DNA from: Palsa-465 sp963800475
Lineage (GTDB): Bacteria; Actinomycetota; Thermoleophilia; Solirubrobacterales; Solirubrobacteraceae
NCBI GenBank assembly: GCA_963800475.1
Contig: CAWDAZ010000002.1
Span: 124,001-188,000 of the forward strand
Direction: 5' to 3'
Length of the DNA: 64,000 nt
A model generated the notes under the pieces. That model searched no databases. It was not told the origin of the DNA and saw only the letters and a program-made list of their open reading frames with translations. Below are positions 35,774 to 46,386 of the stretch, in pieces. The position numbers and the translations under genes are program-made. Position 1 is the stretch's first letter. Each line of letters opens with the position of its first letter.

Positions 35774-36346
35774 TCAGCTCCGCCTCTCCGAAGGCTCAAG
35801 CGATGACGAGCGCTCGATCGCCGCGGCGATCAGCCGCCACCCCCATTCGAAATCGGCATCGCGAACTTGCTGGTGATGTGCCGCGAACCGTCCGCCGACC
35901 TCCGAGGCCGCAAACCCGATCACGAACGTGCTCAGCAGCCGCTCGACCCTGGGCACGAGCTCCTCCGGCACCCCCGCGTCCCTCAAAGCGCTGTAGACGA
36001 CATTGCGCACCGCCAGCGCCGCCTCGGTCGCGACCGGTCGCCTAAGCAGCAACGAGAAAGCATCGGGATGACGAGCGGCCGTGTCCCGCATGCTGCTGGC
36101 CAGAGCGCGCACCCGCTCCTCGCCGGCCAGCTTGGGATCCGGCAGCGGGAGTTCCGCCAGCAGCCGCTCAACCAACCCATCGAGCAGGTCGTCCTTATCG
36201 CGGACGTAACGGTAGAGCGACATCGCGGTCACTCCCAGCCGAGCGGCCACCGCGCGCATGCTCACCGCCGAAAGGCCTCGCTCGTCGGCCAGCGCCAGGG
36301 TTGCGTCGAGGATGTCCTCGCGAGAGATCAACGCCTGGCGCGGCAT
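35774..36346 (-). CDS. TetR-family regulator
   Basis: A 190-residue TetR protein starting at ATG 36346. The HTH is at about 9-55: REDILDATLALADERGLSAVSMRAVAARLGVTAMSLYRYVRDKDDLL. The C-terminal ligand domain (RERLL..., TFVIGFAASEVGGRF) resembles TetR_C. A 28-bp near-perfect palindrome lies 11 bp upstream of the start, consistent with autoregulation. The broken ABC exporter genes lie immediately upstream on the same strand and are the likely targets or partners. The frame is intact. Confidence 0.87.
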   Translation of the reverse strand: MPRQALISREDILDATLALADERGLSAVSMRAVAARLGVTAMSLYRYVRDKDDLLDGLVERLLAELPLPDPKLAGEERVRALASSMRDTAARHPDAFSLLLRRPVATEAALAVRNVVYSALRDAGVPEELVPRVERLLSTFVIGFAASEVGGRFAAHHQQVRDADFEWGWRLIAAAIERSSSLEPSERRS

Positions 36347-36356
36347 TAGAACAGCA

Positions 36357-36384
36357 CTATACACCGTATGTCTACGATGTATAG
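36357..36384. promoter_or_regulatory. TetR operator palindrome
   Basis: CTATACACCGTA-TGTC-TACGATGTATAG: two 12-bp arms around a 4-bp spacer with one mismatch, starting 11 bp upstream of the tetR ATG. AT-rich arms also resemble promoter DNA. Size and position fit an autoregulatory TetR site. Confidence 0.75.
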
Positions 36385-36434
36385 AGGGCGCGAGGCTGTT
36401 CTCTGGTTGTCTCATGGGTGTGGTTCTCGATGGG

Positions 36435-37214
36435 TTATGCGTCTCGCGTGCGTGTCCGCCATGCGCCGAGCGTGGTGGCGATTGCTGCCCATAGCGCGAT
36501 CACGACCGCGGCCAGAACGGCGGACATGGCCAAGTCGCGGCTGTGGGGACCGGGCTTGAGCTGGATCAGTGCCGCGTCGAGCACCGCCTTGCGCACGCCG
36601 CCTAGTGAGGGCGTGTTGAGCAGCAGCCGGGTTGCGATCGTCTGCCACGCGAACAGGCGGTTTGGCGCGGAGGGTCTGGATCCCGTCAGCGGGCCGAGGC
36701 CAACGGCGACGACACGCACTGCAGTGTTGGCGGGCAGATACACCCAGCCCACCGCCTGCGCCACCAGCCATGCGCTTGGCGTTGGGTCGCCGCCGGAGAA
36801 GCGCGGAACGTGACCAGGGTCGCGATCGCCAGCCCGGATGAGAGACCACGACGAGCGTGACGATCAGAGCCGCCGGGATGCGCGTCGCGAACGGCGCCAG
36901 CCAGCGAGCGTCCGGTGACGATCAGCTCCCTGAAGGTGCGGTCGGCGTTTCCCCGACCCCGGCCTCGACGCCGATCAGTGAGCGCTGCGATCGTGCCGAA
37001 GTCGAGCCACAGCGATGAGAACGCTTGGTGAATGTCGCAGGCCACCGGCGGGACCGTAGTGGAGCGGACCGGTGGCGTGCGCGATCACCAGGTAGGCGTA
37101 GAAGACGAGCGAAACCCCCACGGTCAGGACGAGCGCCCATCCGGTGACCGACCGCCTCTTTCGCAGCTTCAGCACATCCGCCGCGATCATCCCTATCGGT
37201 CCTTGAACGTTCAT
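36435..37214 (-). pseudogene. ABC-2 type permease, frameshifted
   Basis: The start at 37214 (MNVQGPIGMIAADVLKLRKRRSV, then WALVLTVGVSLVFYAYLVIAHATGP) is a typical ABC-2 permease N-terminus with the first membrane helix. Later frames give HQAFSSLWLDFGTIAALTD, FRELIVTGRS and a clean end, VGWVYLPANTAVRVVAVGL ... MSAVLAAVVIALWAAIATTLGAWRTR with two membrane helices. Three or more frame changes interrupt it. The ATG overlaps the ATPase stop by 4 nt (ATGA), so they formed one operon. Confidence 0.75.
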
Positions 37215-38171
37215 GCGGCTACCTCCAGTCGTGAGGTCAGTTGCAGGAAGCGCTCCTCGAGCGAGTGATGCGCGGGCTCCAGGCGCGACACGCGGATCCC
37301 GTTGCGGACCAGCAGCTCGTTGATCGCGGCGGGGTCGATTCGACCATTCGTCCGGACGCGCAGGCCGTCGGCGAGCAGCTCCACGCTCGCGATTCCGGGG
37401 CGGCCCTGCAGCAGCGCAAGCGCGGCCGGCGGATCGCCGCACCCGATGGTCGAGCGCATCTTCGTCTCCGGCACTCAGCTCGGCAATCGTTCCGCTGGAG
37501 ATCACGCGCCCGCGGTCGACGATCGCCGCCGCGTCGGCAGATCTTTCTCGACCTCATCGAGCAGATGCGAGGAGAGGAACACGGTGCGACGCTAGTCCTC
37601 GACCAGCTCTCGCACCAGGGTGCGGAACTCGAGCATCCCGCCCGGGTCCAGACCTTTGGTCGGCTCATCCAGGATCAGCAGGCCGGGTCGGAGCGAGCAC
37701 CGCGCGATCCCCAAGCGCTGGCGCATCCCCATCGAATAGGTCTTGACCTTGTCATCGGCGCGGGCACTCAGACCGACCCCGCTCCAGCGCCCCCGCGATA
37801 CGACGGTGCGCCTCATCGCCGCGGACAGCCGCGGCAACCCGTAGGTTCTCCCGCCCTGAGAGGTGTGGGTAGAAGAGGGGCTCTTCGACGATCGCGCCGA
37901 CGCGCGCGAGCGCCAGGTGGCGCTGCGCCGGCACCGCGCACCCCAGGATGTGCATCTCGCCTGCGGTCGCGCTCGTTAGTCCGAGCAGTGTCCGGATCAG
38001 CGTCGTCTTGCCCGCGCCGTTATGGCCAAGGAACCCGAACGCCATTCCAGACGGCACGGTCAGGTTGACCGCATCAACCGCGACCCGATCGCCGAAGCGC
38101 TTGGTCAGAGCGATCGTCTGGATCGCGGGCTCGGAGGGACGCGTAGCTGTGGTGATCATGTGCAGAGTCAC
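37211..38171 (-). pseudogene. ABC transporter ATPase, frameshifted
   Basis: Successive frames carry all ABC motifs: Walker A FGFLGHNGAGKTTLIRTLLGL, the H-loop region EPLFYPHLSGRENLR, signature YSMGMRQRLGIAR, Walker B GLLILDEPTKGLDPGGM, and a C-terminal accessory domain ending EERFLQLTSRLEVAA. Breaks lie near 37790, 37590 and 37500. The product would power a drug- or lipid-export system with the adjacent permease. The start overlaps the upstream small gene by 4 nt. Confidence 0.82.
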
Positions 38172-38566
38172 GCGGCTGCGCTCACAAAGCCCACCGGCGG
38201 GTGAGTCGCGGCAGCAGTCGCCACCGCGGGGTGGGGCTGAGCTGTCGTGCTCTTAGCCGCAGCAGTGCGACGAATACAGCTTGTCGCGACGAATGGGTCG
38301 GCGATCACCTTGCGGTCGCTGAGCGAGAGCGCAGCGACCGGGCGGTCGCGCAGCTCGCCGATCAGCGTTGTGCCAGTCGGGGGTTCGGTCGAGTCGAGCG
38401 CCGCGAGGTTCTCAAGCCACGCCCGGTCGCGGGCGGTCGCGATCCGAACGACGATCGGCCCGCGCAACCGCTCACCGAGCGGGGTCGAGTTACGTCTGTG
38501 GTTCGCGGCCGCGATCAGCTCTCGCCGTCGTTCGCGAGCCAGATGCGAGTTGAGCTGGAGGTTCAT
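38168..38566 (-). CDS. Small conserved actinobacterial protein
   Basis: A 132-residue soluble protein beginning MNLQLNSHLARERRRELIAA, then PIVVRIATARDRAWLENLAALDS, TTLIGELRDRPVAALSLSDRKVIADPFV. This pattern (N-terminal QLNxxLAxERRRELxxxA and a late AALSLxDGxVxADPF) recurs in many actinobacterial proteins of unknown role, often near ABC or regulatory genes; part of it resembles a GNAT N-terminal segment. It is first in the − strand operon with the ABC genes (4-nt overlap) and is divergent from the CGNR regulator. Confidence 0.65.
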   Translation of the reverse strand: MNLQLNSHLARERRRELIAAANHRRNSTPLGERLRGPIVVRIATARDRAWLENLAALDSTEPPTGTTLIGELRDRPVAALSLSDRKVIADPFVATSCIRRTAAAKSTTAQPHPAVATAAATHPPVGFVSAAA

Positions 38567-38612
38567 CTGCGGTCCCTCGTGTGCCTTTCTCGGCTAACCG
38601 GCCGTAGTTTGC

Positions 38613-38640
38613 AACACCGGTGGCAGCCTACACCGGTGTT
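38613..38640. promoter_or_regulatory. Divergent operator between ABC operon and CGNR regulator
   Basis: AACACCGGTG-GCAGCCTA-CACCGGTGTT is a perfect 10-bp inverted repeat with an 8-bp spacer. A third related site, ACACTGGTGT, lies at 38669-38678 overlapping the likely −10 region and start of the CGNR gene. The arrangement suggests repression of both divergent units by the CGNR protein. Confidence 0.72.
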
Positions 38641-38679
38641 CCACCTATGTCAACACCTGTTCTGCGATACACTGGTGTC

Positions 38680-39262
38680 GTGCAGTTGGATCTCGATCTC
38701 ATTGCCGATTTCCTGAACACGCGCGACGAGCGGCGCTTCGTTCAACACGCAGATAAAGACCCGCGCGACCGCGATGAGCTACAGAGCGCGGAGTCGCTGC
38801 GCCGCTGGCTCATCGCCCACGGGCCTTTCCCGCAGAGCGCTCGTGTGTCCGCTGCAGACCTCGCCCTCACCATCCAGCTCCGCGACGCGCTGCGCACCCT
38901 GCTCGACCGCGATACCGCTGACCCACAGGCGGCAAAGGCGCTACACGAGCTTGCGCGCGAGCTGCCGCTCACCGTCGACTTCGCCGGCTCGGAGCCGACA
39001 CTCGTTCACGAGGGAAGCGCGCGCGCGGATCCTGACAGACGTCCTAGCCGGATGCGTCGCAGCTGGACTGCAAGGTCGCTGGTCGCGCCTGAAGATGTGC
39101 GCGGCACCGGACTGCCGATGGGTATTTCACGACGACTCGCGAAACGCGCTTGGCCACTGGTACAACATGAACGTCTGCGGCAACCGAATCAAAACACGCA
39201 ACTACCGCGCACGCAGACGCGTCACCTCACCCCACCGCCTCGGCGCCCATTCCAGCGAATGA
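38680..39262 (+). pseudogene. CGNR zinc-finger regulator, one frameshift
   Basis: The N-terminal part from GTG 38680 (VQLDLDLIADFLNTRDERR, ADLALTIQLRDALRTLL) matches the ABATE stress-response domain. The frame is lost near 39010, and the neighbouring frame continues ILTDVLAGCVAAGLQGRWSRLKMCAAPDCRWVFHDDSRN, then WYNMNVCGNRIKTRNYRAR, the CGNR zinc-binding motif with CxxxxC and the CGNR signature. Such proteins regulate transcription. A GATACACT box just before the GTG suggests a nearly leaderless transcript. Confidence 0.78.
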
Positions 39263-39438
39263 CGCCAGCCCACCGTCTTCGCACACCCCGCGCATAACAA
39301 CACCGGATCGCGCGACAGATCGAGCAGCGCGGACGACCGGCAAGCTGAAACCCGCTTTGCCTGTTCGGGCGAATACTTCAAGAACACTGCGCAGCGAGAC
39401 CTCTCAAGCGCGGAACGGGGGCCGCTGCCTCTGAGTCC

Positions 39439-40356
39439 TTATGGACGAATGCGGATGATCGTCTTCCCGTTGCGTCGCTCGGTCGGGTTGAGGGCGGCGA
39501 CGGCATCGTCGAGGGTCGCGACGTTGCCGATGTTGGTCCGCAGTCGTCCGTCCCGCACCCGCTGGACGATCTCACCCAGTTGGGCACGATCGGACTCGAC
39601 GACGAAGTCGACTGCCAGGCCGTCGGCGGGCCGCGCCTCGGGCGGCCCTACGACGGTCACCAGGGTTCCTCCGGCCCGGATCAGGCTTGCGGACCGCTTC
39701 TGGATGTCTCCGCCGATGACATCGAACACCAGGTCGACGCCGCCGACGTCTTCCAGGGCGTCGTTGTCGAGGTCGACGAACTCCTGCGCGCCGAAGTCGA
39801 GCGCCTTCTGACGGTCGGCGGCGCGCCCGGTGCCGATGACGTAGGCGCCGGCCTCACGTGCGAGTTGCGTCACCATCGTCCCGACTGCGCCGGCCGCGCC
39901 GTGCGCGAGGACGCTCTGCCCCGCCTGAAGGCGGCCGTGGTCGAACAGTCCCTGCCACGCGGTCAGACCCGAGATTGGCAGGCTCGCGCCCACGGTGAAG
40001 TCGACGTCGCCCGGCAGCGGCGCGAGGTTGCGTGCCTCGATCGCGACATACTCCGCCAGGGTGCCGTCGCGATGCCAGTCCGCGAGGCCGAACACCCGCT
40101 GTCCCACCGACACCCCCGTCGTGCCGTAGCCGAGGGCGGCGACCACTCCGGCCAGCTCGTGCCCAGGGATCGACGGTGTTCGGTCACGGCCGCGGCGATC
40201 GGTCCAGGTCGAGGGCCACGCCATCTCAGTCGGGACGAATCCCGACGCATGAATCTGAACGATGACGTCGTTGATCGCTGCCGGCGGCTCGGGCCGCTCC
40301 ACCAGCGTCATCCCGGCCGTTCCCGCAGCCTCGTCCGTCACCACAATCGCCTTCAT
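39439..40356 (-). CDS. NADP-dependent quinone oxidoreductase (MDR family)
   Basis: A 305-residue zinc-less medium-chain dehydrogenase. MKAIVVTDEAAG begins the GroES-like domain, with SIPGHELAGVVAALG and VGQRVFGLADWHRDGTLAEYV. The Rossmann motif is GQSVLAHGAAGAVGTMVTQLAR, then VIGTGRAADRQKALDFGAQEFVD. It would reduce quinones or enones with NADPH. The start at 40356 is supported by GGGAGGTG upstream. The frame is intact. Monocistronic by orientation. Confidence 0.9.
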   Translation of the reverse strand: MKAIVVTDEAAGTAGMTLVERPEPPAAINDVIVQIHASGFVPTEMAWPSTWTDRRGRDRTPSIPGHELAGVVAALGYGTTGVSVGQRVFGLADWHRDGTLAEYVAIEARNLAPLPGDVDFTVGASLPISGLTAWQGLFDHGRLQAGQSVLAHGAAGAVGTMVTQLAREAGAYVIGTGRAADRQKALDFGAQEFVDLDNDALEDVGGVDLVFDVIGGDIQKRSASLIRAGGTLVTVVGPPEARPADGLAVDFVVESDRAQLGEIVQRVRDGRLRTNIGNVATLDDAVAALNPTERRNGKTIIRIRP

Positions 40357-40634
40357 CCGGCACCTCCCGGCGTCGAGTTCTCGCCTGTTAGCAGACTGGA
40401 TCGACGGTGAGCGCCACAGAACTCTTGCGGGCTGCCCCCCAGCGTCAAGCGCCAGATGACCCGTCGGCCGGCCAGCCCCGCATCCGCGACCGCACAGGCA
40501 TCCTCGAGCGGGCTTCACGGGTCTCGGAATGCGCGGAAGGCCAGGCACTTCCTTCGCCTTTACGAGCGTCAGCCGGCGGCGGCGCTGACCACCTGGTGTC
40601 GGAAGATCGAGGGCGCGTGTTCGTTATTTAGCCG

Positions 40635-42476
40635 ATGCTTGACCGGGGTTTCTGTCGCCGCAGGGTTGCGCTGGTGCTTGTGGCCGCGGGCGTCGCTCTG
40701 GCTGGGCTGCTACCCGCCCGAGCGGCTGGCCTTCCGCCGTTGTCGCATCAGGGCCGGTGGCTGACCGATCGGCAGGGAAGGGTGGTGATCCTGCATGGGT
40801 CTCCGGTTGGGGGCGTCCAGGGTCAGGCGGCGGCGGGGTATGACACAGATGACGCCCGGTTCTTGGCGGATGACGGGTTCAACGCGATGCGTCTGAGCGT
40901 GTTCGACTGGGAGACGTCGCCGGGGGATCTATGACGACGCGGACCTGGACGGTTTCCGGACGTTCGTCGACGAGCTTGACGGCGCCGGGGTGTACAGCTT
41001 GCTGAGCATGCAGACGGGCCTGTACCGCGGGTACTTCCCGGTTGGATGACCTATACCGACGGCGTGCCCTCCGATAATGCCGGCTACCCATACGGGTACT
41101 TCGGGGATCCGGCGGAGAACCGGGCGTGGGATAACTTCTGGGCCAATCACCCGGCGCCGCCGGCATCGGCAGCCGGGATCACGAAGCGCGGGCGAGGGCA
41201 ATCTTGCGCGGCGGTTCGCCGGTACCCCGGGGATGCTGGGATCTCACGTCATGCGTGAGCCTGGCCCGGGAGCCAATGGCCCGGCTGCGCGAACCCTGTA
41301 GGCTGTCCGCCACCTGTCGGGTTTGACAACACCAATCTGTCGCCGATCTACAAGCGCGTATTCTCGGCGATCCGCGCCGTCGACCCCGACCGGCTTCGTG
41401 GTGTCCAAGGCCAATCTGTTGTTCGACTACGGGTCCAACACGCAGCTGGATCCCCCGGACACCCCCACGCGATCTGCGGCTTTCACGACTACTACCTTCC
41501 CGAAGGTCCCCCGGGGGCGGCCGAGAGCGCGGCTCCGCAACCGAGGATGAACAGCCGATCCAGAACGCTCTCGCCTACGGCCAGCGCTCAGGCGACGCGC
41601 TGATCCTGGATGAGTGGGGTGGAAACTCCGTGGCCCAGCGACACCGCGACGATCGGCGCACTGGCTGACCGGAACATGCTTCCGTGGATCAGCTGGTACT
41701 ACGGCAGCATCGTCAGCGACCCCCAAAAGCAGCTACCGGCTCAACCTCCTCCGGGCTCGCTGAAGCTGCTGGTCCGCCCGTATCCCCAGCTGATCGCCGG
41801 CACCCAACCGACTGGTCCTCGGTCCACAGTCAAAGACGTGCCCGATCCCCTGCACCGCCACGGCGTGGGAGGGGGAGCCTCCCGGAAGGTACGAGCACGC
41901 AGGTCTTCATCCCACGCGTCCAAAAGCCGGACGGTCACCGGGTGACTGACTCCGGCGCAGACATCGCCTCCCAGCCCACCTCCGGTCGCCTCATCCTGTG
42001 CAATCGCCCCGTCGCGTCCAACGTAGCGGTGACCAACGCCCCGGACAGCTCCAGCACCACCGACATCGCGCTGGCGCCGGGCCAAGATCCAGCCTGCCCA
42101 GCATCTCCGGCTGGCTCGAGCACCTCCGTCACCACCACCGGCGGGCCGACGGGCACCCCCGCGACCGTCACGACCAGCGGCAGCGGAACCGTCAGCAGCC
42201 CCAATCTCGGCAGCATGAAGACTCCCGAGCACCTCGCGCTCGGCCGCACGCACCGTCAACATCCAGCTTCGACTCAATCGCAAGAGTCGGCTACACGGAC
42301 TCATCGAAACCGTCAATGGCCAAGCGCGCAAGGTCCGCTCCAATCGCGACGGCCAGATCGCGATCGCGCTCGGGAGGCAATCTCGGCGCCAGATCAACCT
42401 ACGCCTCACAATCCGCGTCCGAACCCCACGCGGAACACGCACCATCCACATCCGCCGCCGCTACCACACCTGCTAA
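40635..42476 (+). pseudogene. GH5 endoglycosylceramidase-like hydrolase, many frameshifts
   Basis: Fragments in changing frames read as one secreted enzyme: a signal peptide (VALVLVAAGVALAGLLPARA), LSHQGRWLTDRQGRVVILHG, DTDDARFLADDGFNAMRLSV, YDDADLDGFRTFVDELDGAGVYSL, GYFGDPAENRAWDNFWANHPAP, IYKRVFSAIRAVDPDRL and ILDEWGGN, which contains the probable catalytic Glu. The late PWISWYYGSI is also family-like. The C-terminal part ends with a beta-rich arginine tail (TIHIRRRYHTC). This matches GH5 endoglycosylceramidases common in Thermoleophilia. At least five frame changes and some missing internal sequence make it non-functional as written. Confidence 0.78.
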
Positions 42477-43016
42477 CCGCCCTTGCCACGCCACGCCTTG
42501 GGCGCGACGCGACTGCCGCTCCGGGCGGAAGGGTCGCTACGCGTGATGGCGCGGCGCGGTCCCGATCCTGGTCTGAGAGGGATGCGACCGTCGCATACGA
42601 CTCTCCGCCCAAGGACTAGTTCGGAAACTCCGGCCAACGTAGGCGGTGTGCTGCACTCACCGGGCCAAGCACCAGGCTTGCCGCCCCTGCTTCGCTGCCG
42701 GTACGCGCATCTCTCGAGGCGAGGCTGGGACCCCGTCGAGAGCGGATTGCGCCTCTGGCGAATACGAGGTCTCTTGCTCGACGTCCGGGACCTGCTCATA
42801 GGTCAACCTGTCGTGGCCTCGACCGCCGCCGGGAGAGGGCTTGACCTGCCTGCCCTTGTCGGAGGGCCGACGAAAGACCAGCCCCTCCCGACGGTGGTGA
42901 GGTGCCGCGAGCGGCGACAGGACGTAGCCCCTTGGTGAGGGCCTTGTCTATGAGCACCCGTAACGGTACCTCCGGGTTGGGGCGCTGTCGAATCGTCCGA
43001 ACCGTTGGAGGTAACG
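42477..43016. other. Non-coding stretch upstream of IS110 ORF
   Basis: 540 bp without a gene. The last 150 bp lead directly into the IS110 recombinase frame and contain several short stems (for example CCCTTGGTGAGGG). In IS110-group elements the left non-coding end encodes the bridge RNA, so this is where one would lie. The left border of the IS is not visible to me. Confidence 0.45.
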
Positions 43017-44361
43017 ATGGGTAATTGCGCCGGGATCGATTGGGCTTCGGAGAAGCACGACGTGCTGATCGCGGATCCGGCTGGCGAGGAGCTGTTGGCG
43101 ACGACGTTCGCCCATGATGAGGATGGGGTGTGCAGGTTGTGCGCGGCGCTTGTGTGCTTCGAGGTCGACGTTGTCGCGATCGAGCGCCCGGATGGGCTGT
43201 TGGTCGATCGGCTGCTGGAGGCGGGGGTGCCGGTGTTGGCGCTGCATCCCAATCAGGTCAAGGCGGCACGCGATCGGTTTCGCGCCTCGGGCGGGAAGTC
43301 CGATCGCTTTGACTGCTTTGTGCTGTGTGAGCTTGCACGGACCGATCGTCACCGCTTCCGGCTCTTGGAGCCCGATAGCGATCAGACCAAGGCGCTGCGG
43401 GCGCTGACCCGGGCGCGGGAGGATCTCGTGACTGCGCGGGTCGCGCTGGCCAACCAGCTGCGCGCGGAGCTCGAGCGGTTCTGGCCAGGCCCGATCGGCC
43501 TGTTCCAGAAGCTTGATAGTCCGATCTCGCTCGCGTTCCTGGGCCGGTACCCGAGCCCGAAGGATGCGCGGGGGGTGGGTGAGAAGCGCTTGGCGGCGTT
43601 TCTCAAAGCTCAGCGCTACAGCGGTCATAAGTCGCCGGGCGAGCTGCTGGAGCGGTTGCGGTCCGCGCCCCGGTCGCGCTGGGGAGATCGAGATGCTCAC
43701 GCGACGCTCGATCGTGCAGTGCTTGACGCGCACCCTGGCATTGATGGTTGAGCAGATCTCAGAGCTCGAGTCAGAGATCGCCGACGCGCTGCACGCGCAC
43801 CCTGACGGTGAGATCTTCTCCAGCTTCTTCCGCAGCCCTGACGCGGTGGTCTGCGCCGCCACGCTGCTATCGGAGATAGGCGACTGCCGTGCCCGCTACC
43901 CGCACCGTGACGCGATCGCCGCCGACGCCGGCCAGGCGCCCGTCGCGGTGGAATCGGGGAAGCGCAAGCACGCCAAGTTCCGGTGGGCGTGCAACAAGCG
44001 ACTTCGCAACGCGCTGGCGACGCTCGCGCACGTCACCCGCCGATGGAACCCATGGGCCGCTGACCGCTACGCCAGCGCCAGAGCCCGCGGCCATAACCAC
44101 CGCCGCGCACTGCGCACGCGGCCGGGCGTGGAGCCGCATCCTGTGGCGCTGCTGGCGGGACCGCACCGCCTATGACCCCCAACTGCACACCGGACTGCAA
44201 CAGCACATCGCCGTCACCATCCCCACCGCGTCGGGCCCCCGGCCCGACGTCCTTGCCACTCAGCGGATGGCCGGCGCCACCGTCACCCAACGGGCGGCCC
44301 CCGGGCCGAGCGCGAAGCGCTTGACGGCAAGCCGACATCCGCTAACACACTCGGGGGTTGA
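43017..44361 (+). pseudogene. IS110-family recombinase, frameshifted
   Basis: The start MGNCAGIDWASEKHDVLIAD gives the first catalytic Asp of the DEDD RuvC-like domain; VDVVAIERPDGLLVDRLLEAG and HPNQVKAARDRFRASGGKSDRFDCFVL supply the E and D residues. After a frame change near 43680, the transposase-20 domain follows: LLSEIGDCRARYPHRDAIAADAGQAPVAVESGKRK, RWACNKRLRNALATLAH and RARGHNHRRALR. Further changes near 44130 and 44300 precede RTAYDPQLHTGLQQHIAVTIP and a final PTSANTLGG. It lacks the intact frame needed for activity. Confidence 0.88.
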
Positions 44362-44725
44362 CACAGGACGTCTTTCGTGTTCGCGCGGGTATGGGCGCTC
44401 ATTGCGTTCGCGCGGCCCTTTATGTCCGCGAGGAGCAGGTGGCGACGGCAGGCGACGTGGCTGCTCTGTCAATTGGTGGAGCGGTCTGTCGATGTCGCAG
44501 CGCGTTCTGCTACCTCATCCAAGTCGCGTGATCGCTGGGCTCGCCGACGAGCGCTGCTCTGCGGACCCGGCATGTTGTCGGTAGCTATCCACGCGGCCGT
44601 TGGCGTTAGCGATTACGCCGGCACGTGGGAGCAGAACTACCGCGCGACGTATTGCCTGCGCTGTCGTCGGGATGTAGGCTGCTCATCTCGGAGCGGATTG
44701 TGGGCTGGCGGACGCGGAGGGCGAA
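44362..44725. other. Non-coding stretch
   Basis: 364 bp between the IS110 frame and the glycine-rich protein gene. No gene, tRNA or strong structure was recognised. Confidence 0.45.
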
Positions 44726-46386
44726 ATGGTCGTCGTCGTGAATCGGTTGTTGTTGGCGCTGGTGGCAACGGCCGCCGCGCTGCTGTCAGCCGCAGGTGGG
44801 GCGTGGGCGATCCCGGCGCCGACAACGCTTGGTTATACGGGTGGCGAGCAGGCGTACGGTGTTCCGAGCGGCGTGCTGGTGGTCGGGGTGGCGGTCCAGG
44901 GCGCGTGGGGCGGCGAGAGCAACAACGTCGGTCAGCAGGGCGAGGGGATCACCGGTTATCTGACGGTCAGGCCGGGTCGGACCGTGTTCGCGGAGGTCGG
45001 CCAGAACGGTGGCTACGACGGCGGCGCGACTTTCGGCGGGGGCGGGGCTGCCGGCGCGCCGCCGCCGACGCTCTCGGGCGCGAATGGCGAGTTCGCGAGC
45101 GCGGGTGGAGGTCGGCGAGCGGAGCGTCCGTACCTGCTCGCTCCACGCGGCGAGCTGTTCCGGCGGCGGCAGCTCGCTCGGTTCGCGGCTGATCGTCGCC
45201 GCCGGTGGGGGCGGCGACAGCGGGGGCGGCAACAGCAACTCGCCGACGTGCGCGGGCGCAATCGGAGTTAACGGAGGAACCGCGGACAACCACCAGACGA
45301 ATCTGCCGAACGCGCAGCCGGGCGGCCCAGCGCCGGTGGTGACTTCGGCCGGGATCGTGATCCCGGGGTTCGCGACGGCCAACCCAGCTCGGTGATGACG
45401 ATCAATGGCAGCACCGACGCCGCGATGGGGAGCGCGAGCGCCGGAGCCGGGGGTGTGCTGGCCGGCTGTTCGAGCGGCGCGAGCATCACGTATTCGAATA
45501 GTGTCGCCGGCAGCTCGGGCGCCGGGCCGAAGGGCGGCACCGGCGGCAACGCGAGCGGTCTGCCGCCGTTCAGCGGCGGCGGCTGCACCGGGAACGAGTG
45601 CGGGGATGCCGGGTCGGGCGGAGGCGGAGGTGGTGGCTACTTCGGCGGCGGCGGCGGGGTGACCGGTTATGACACGTGCTCCTGCGGTAACGACGCCGGT
45701 GGCGGCCAGGGCGGCGCCGGGGGCTCGAGCTTCGCGGCCAACGCGGTGCAGTTTCCCCGGGCCCCCGGTGTACTCGGAAACGTCCGCGACGTGTTCATCA
45801 AGTTCGTCCCGGTGATCGAGATCGACGCGCCAGCCAATGGCGCCGTTTACTCGCCGGGGCAGTCCGTCGACGCGAGCTGGAGCTGCGGCTTCGACCCCGC
45901 GACCGCGCTCGGCCCGGGCAACAACTGCACCGGCACGGTCGCATCCGGGAGTCCGATCGACACGAGTCCCGGCACCCACACCTTCACCGTCCAGGGCAAG
46001 GTCGACAACAACGCCAGCCAGAACCTAAAAGCCACGGTCACGTACACGGTCCGCTCGGGCGGTCCGCCGTCCAACACGACGAGCGGCCGTGCCGGCGGTC
46101 TGAAGTTCACGTTGACGGCCCCGCGTAGGGCAGCTGCCGGCGGGAAGCTGACCATGAGCGTGACGAAGAGCGGTAAGAGCAACGCCTTCAAAGTCGTCAG
46201 CTATCGCTTCGGTCTCGGTGGGAAGAAGGCCGCGCTGGTGACGTCAAAGGCTGGCACGGTCAAGCTGTCGCTCAACGGTCTCAGCGCGGGCCGCCACACA
46301 TTGAAGGTCGTGATCACGCTCGCCCGACGGCTAAGCACAAGACGAGGAAGACACTGACGCTAAGGCTGGCGTTCACGATCACGTAG
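44726..46386 (+). pseudogene. Secreted glycine-rich surface protein, frameshifted
   Basis: Starts with a signal peptide (LLLALVATAAALLSAAGGAWA), then TLGYTGGEQAYGVPSGVLVVGVAVQGAWGGE, the glycine-rich adhesin-like domain, and many GGGG runs (SGGGGGGGYFGGGGG). After frame changes near 45080 and 45390, a long frame (45392 on) carries an Ig-like domain (IEIDAPANGAVYSPGQSVDASWSC, GTHTFTVQGKVDNNASQ) and a C-terminal beta domain. A last change near 46320 gives the natural end (KTLTLRLAFTIT). Probably a large cell-surface protein. At least three frame breaks. Confidence 0.75.
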
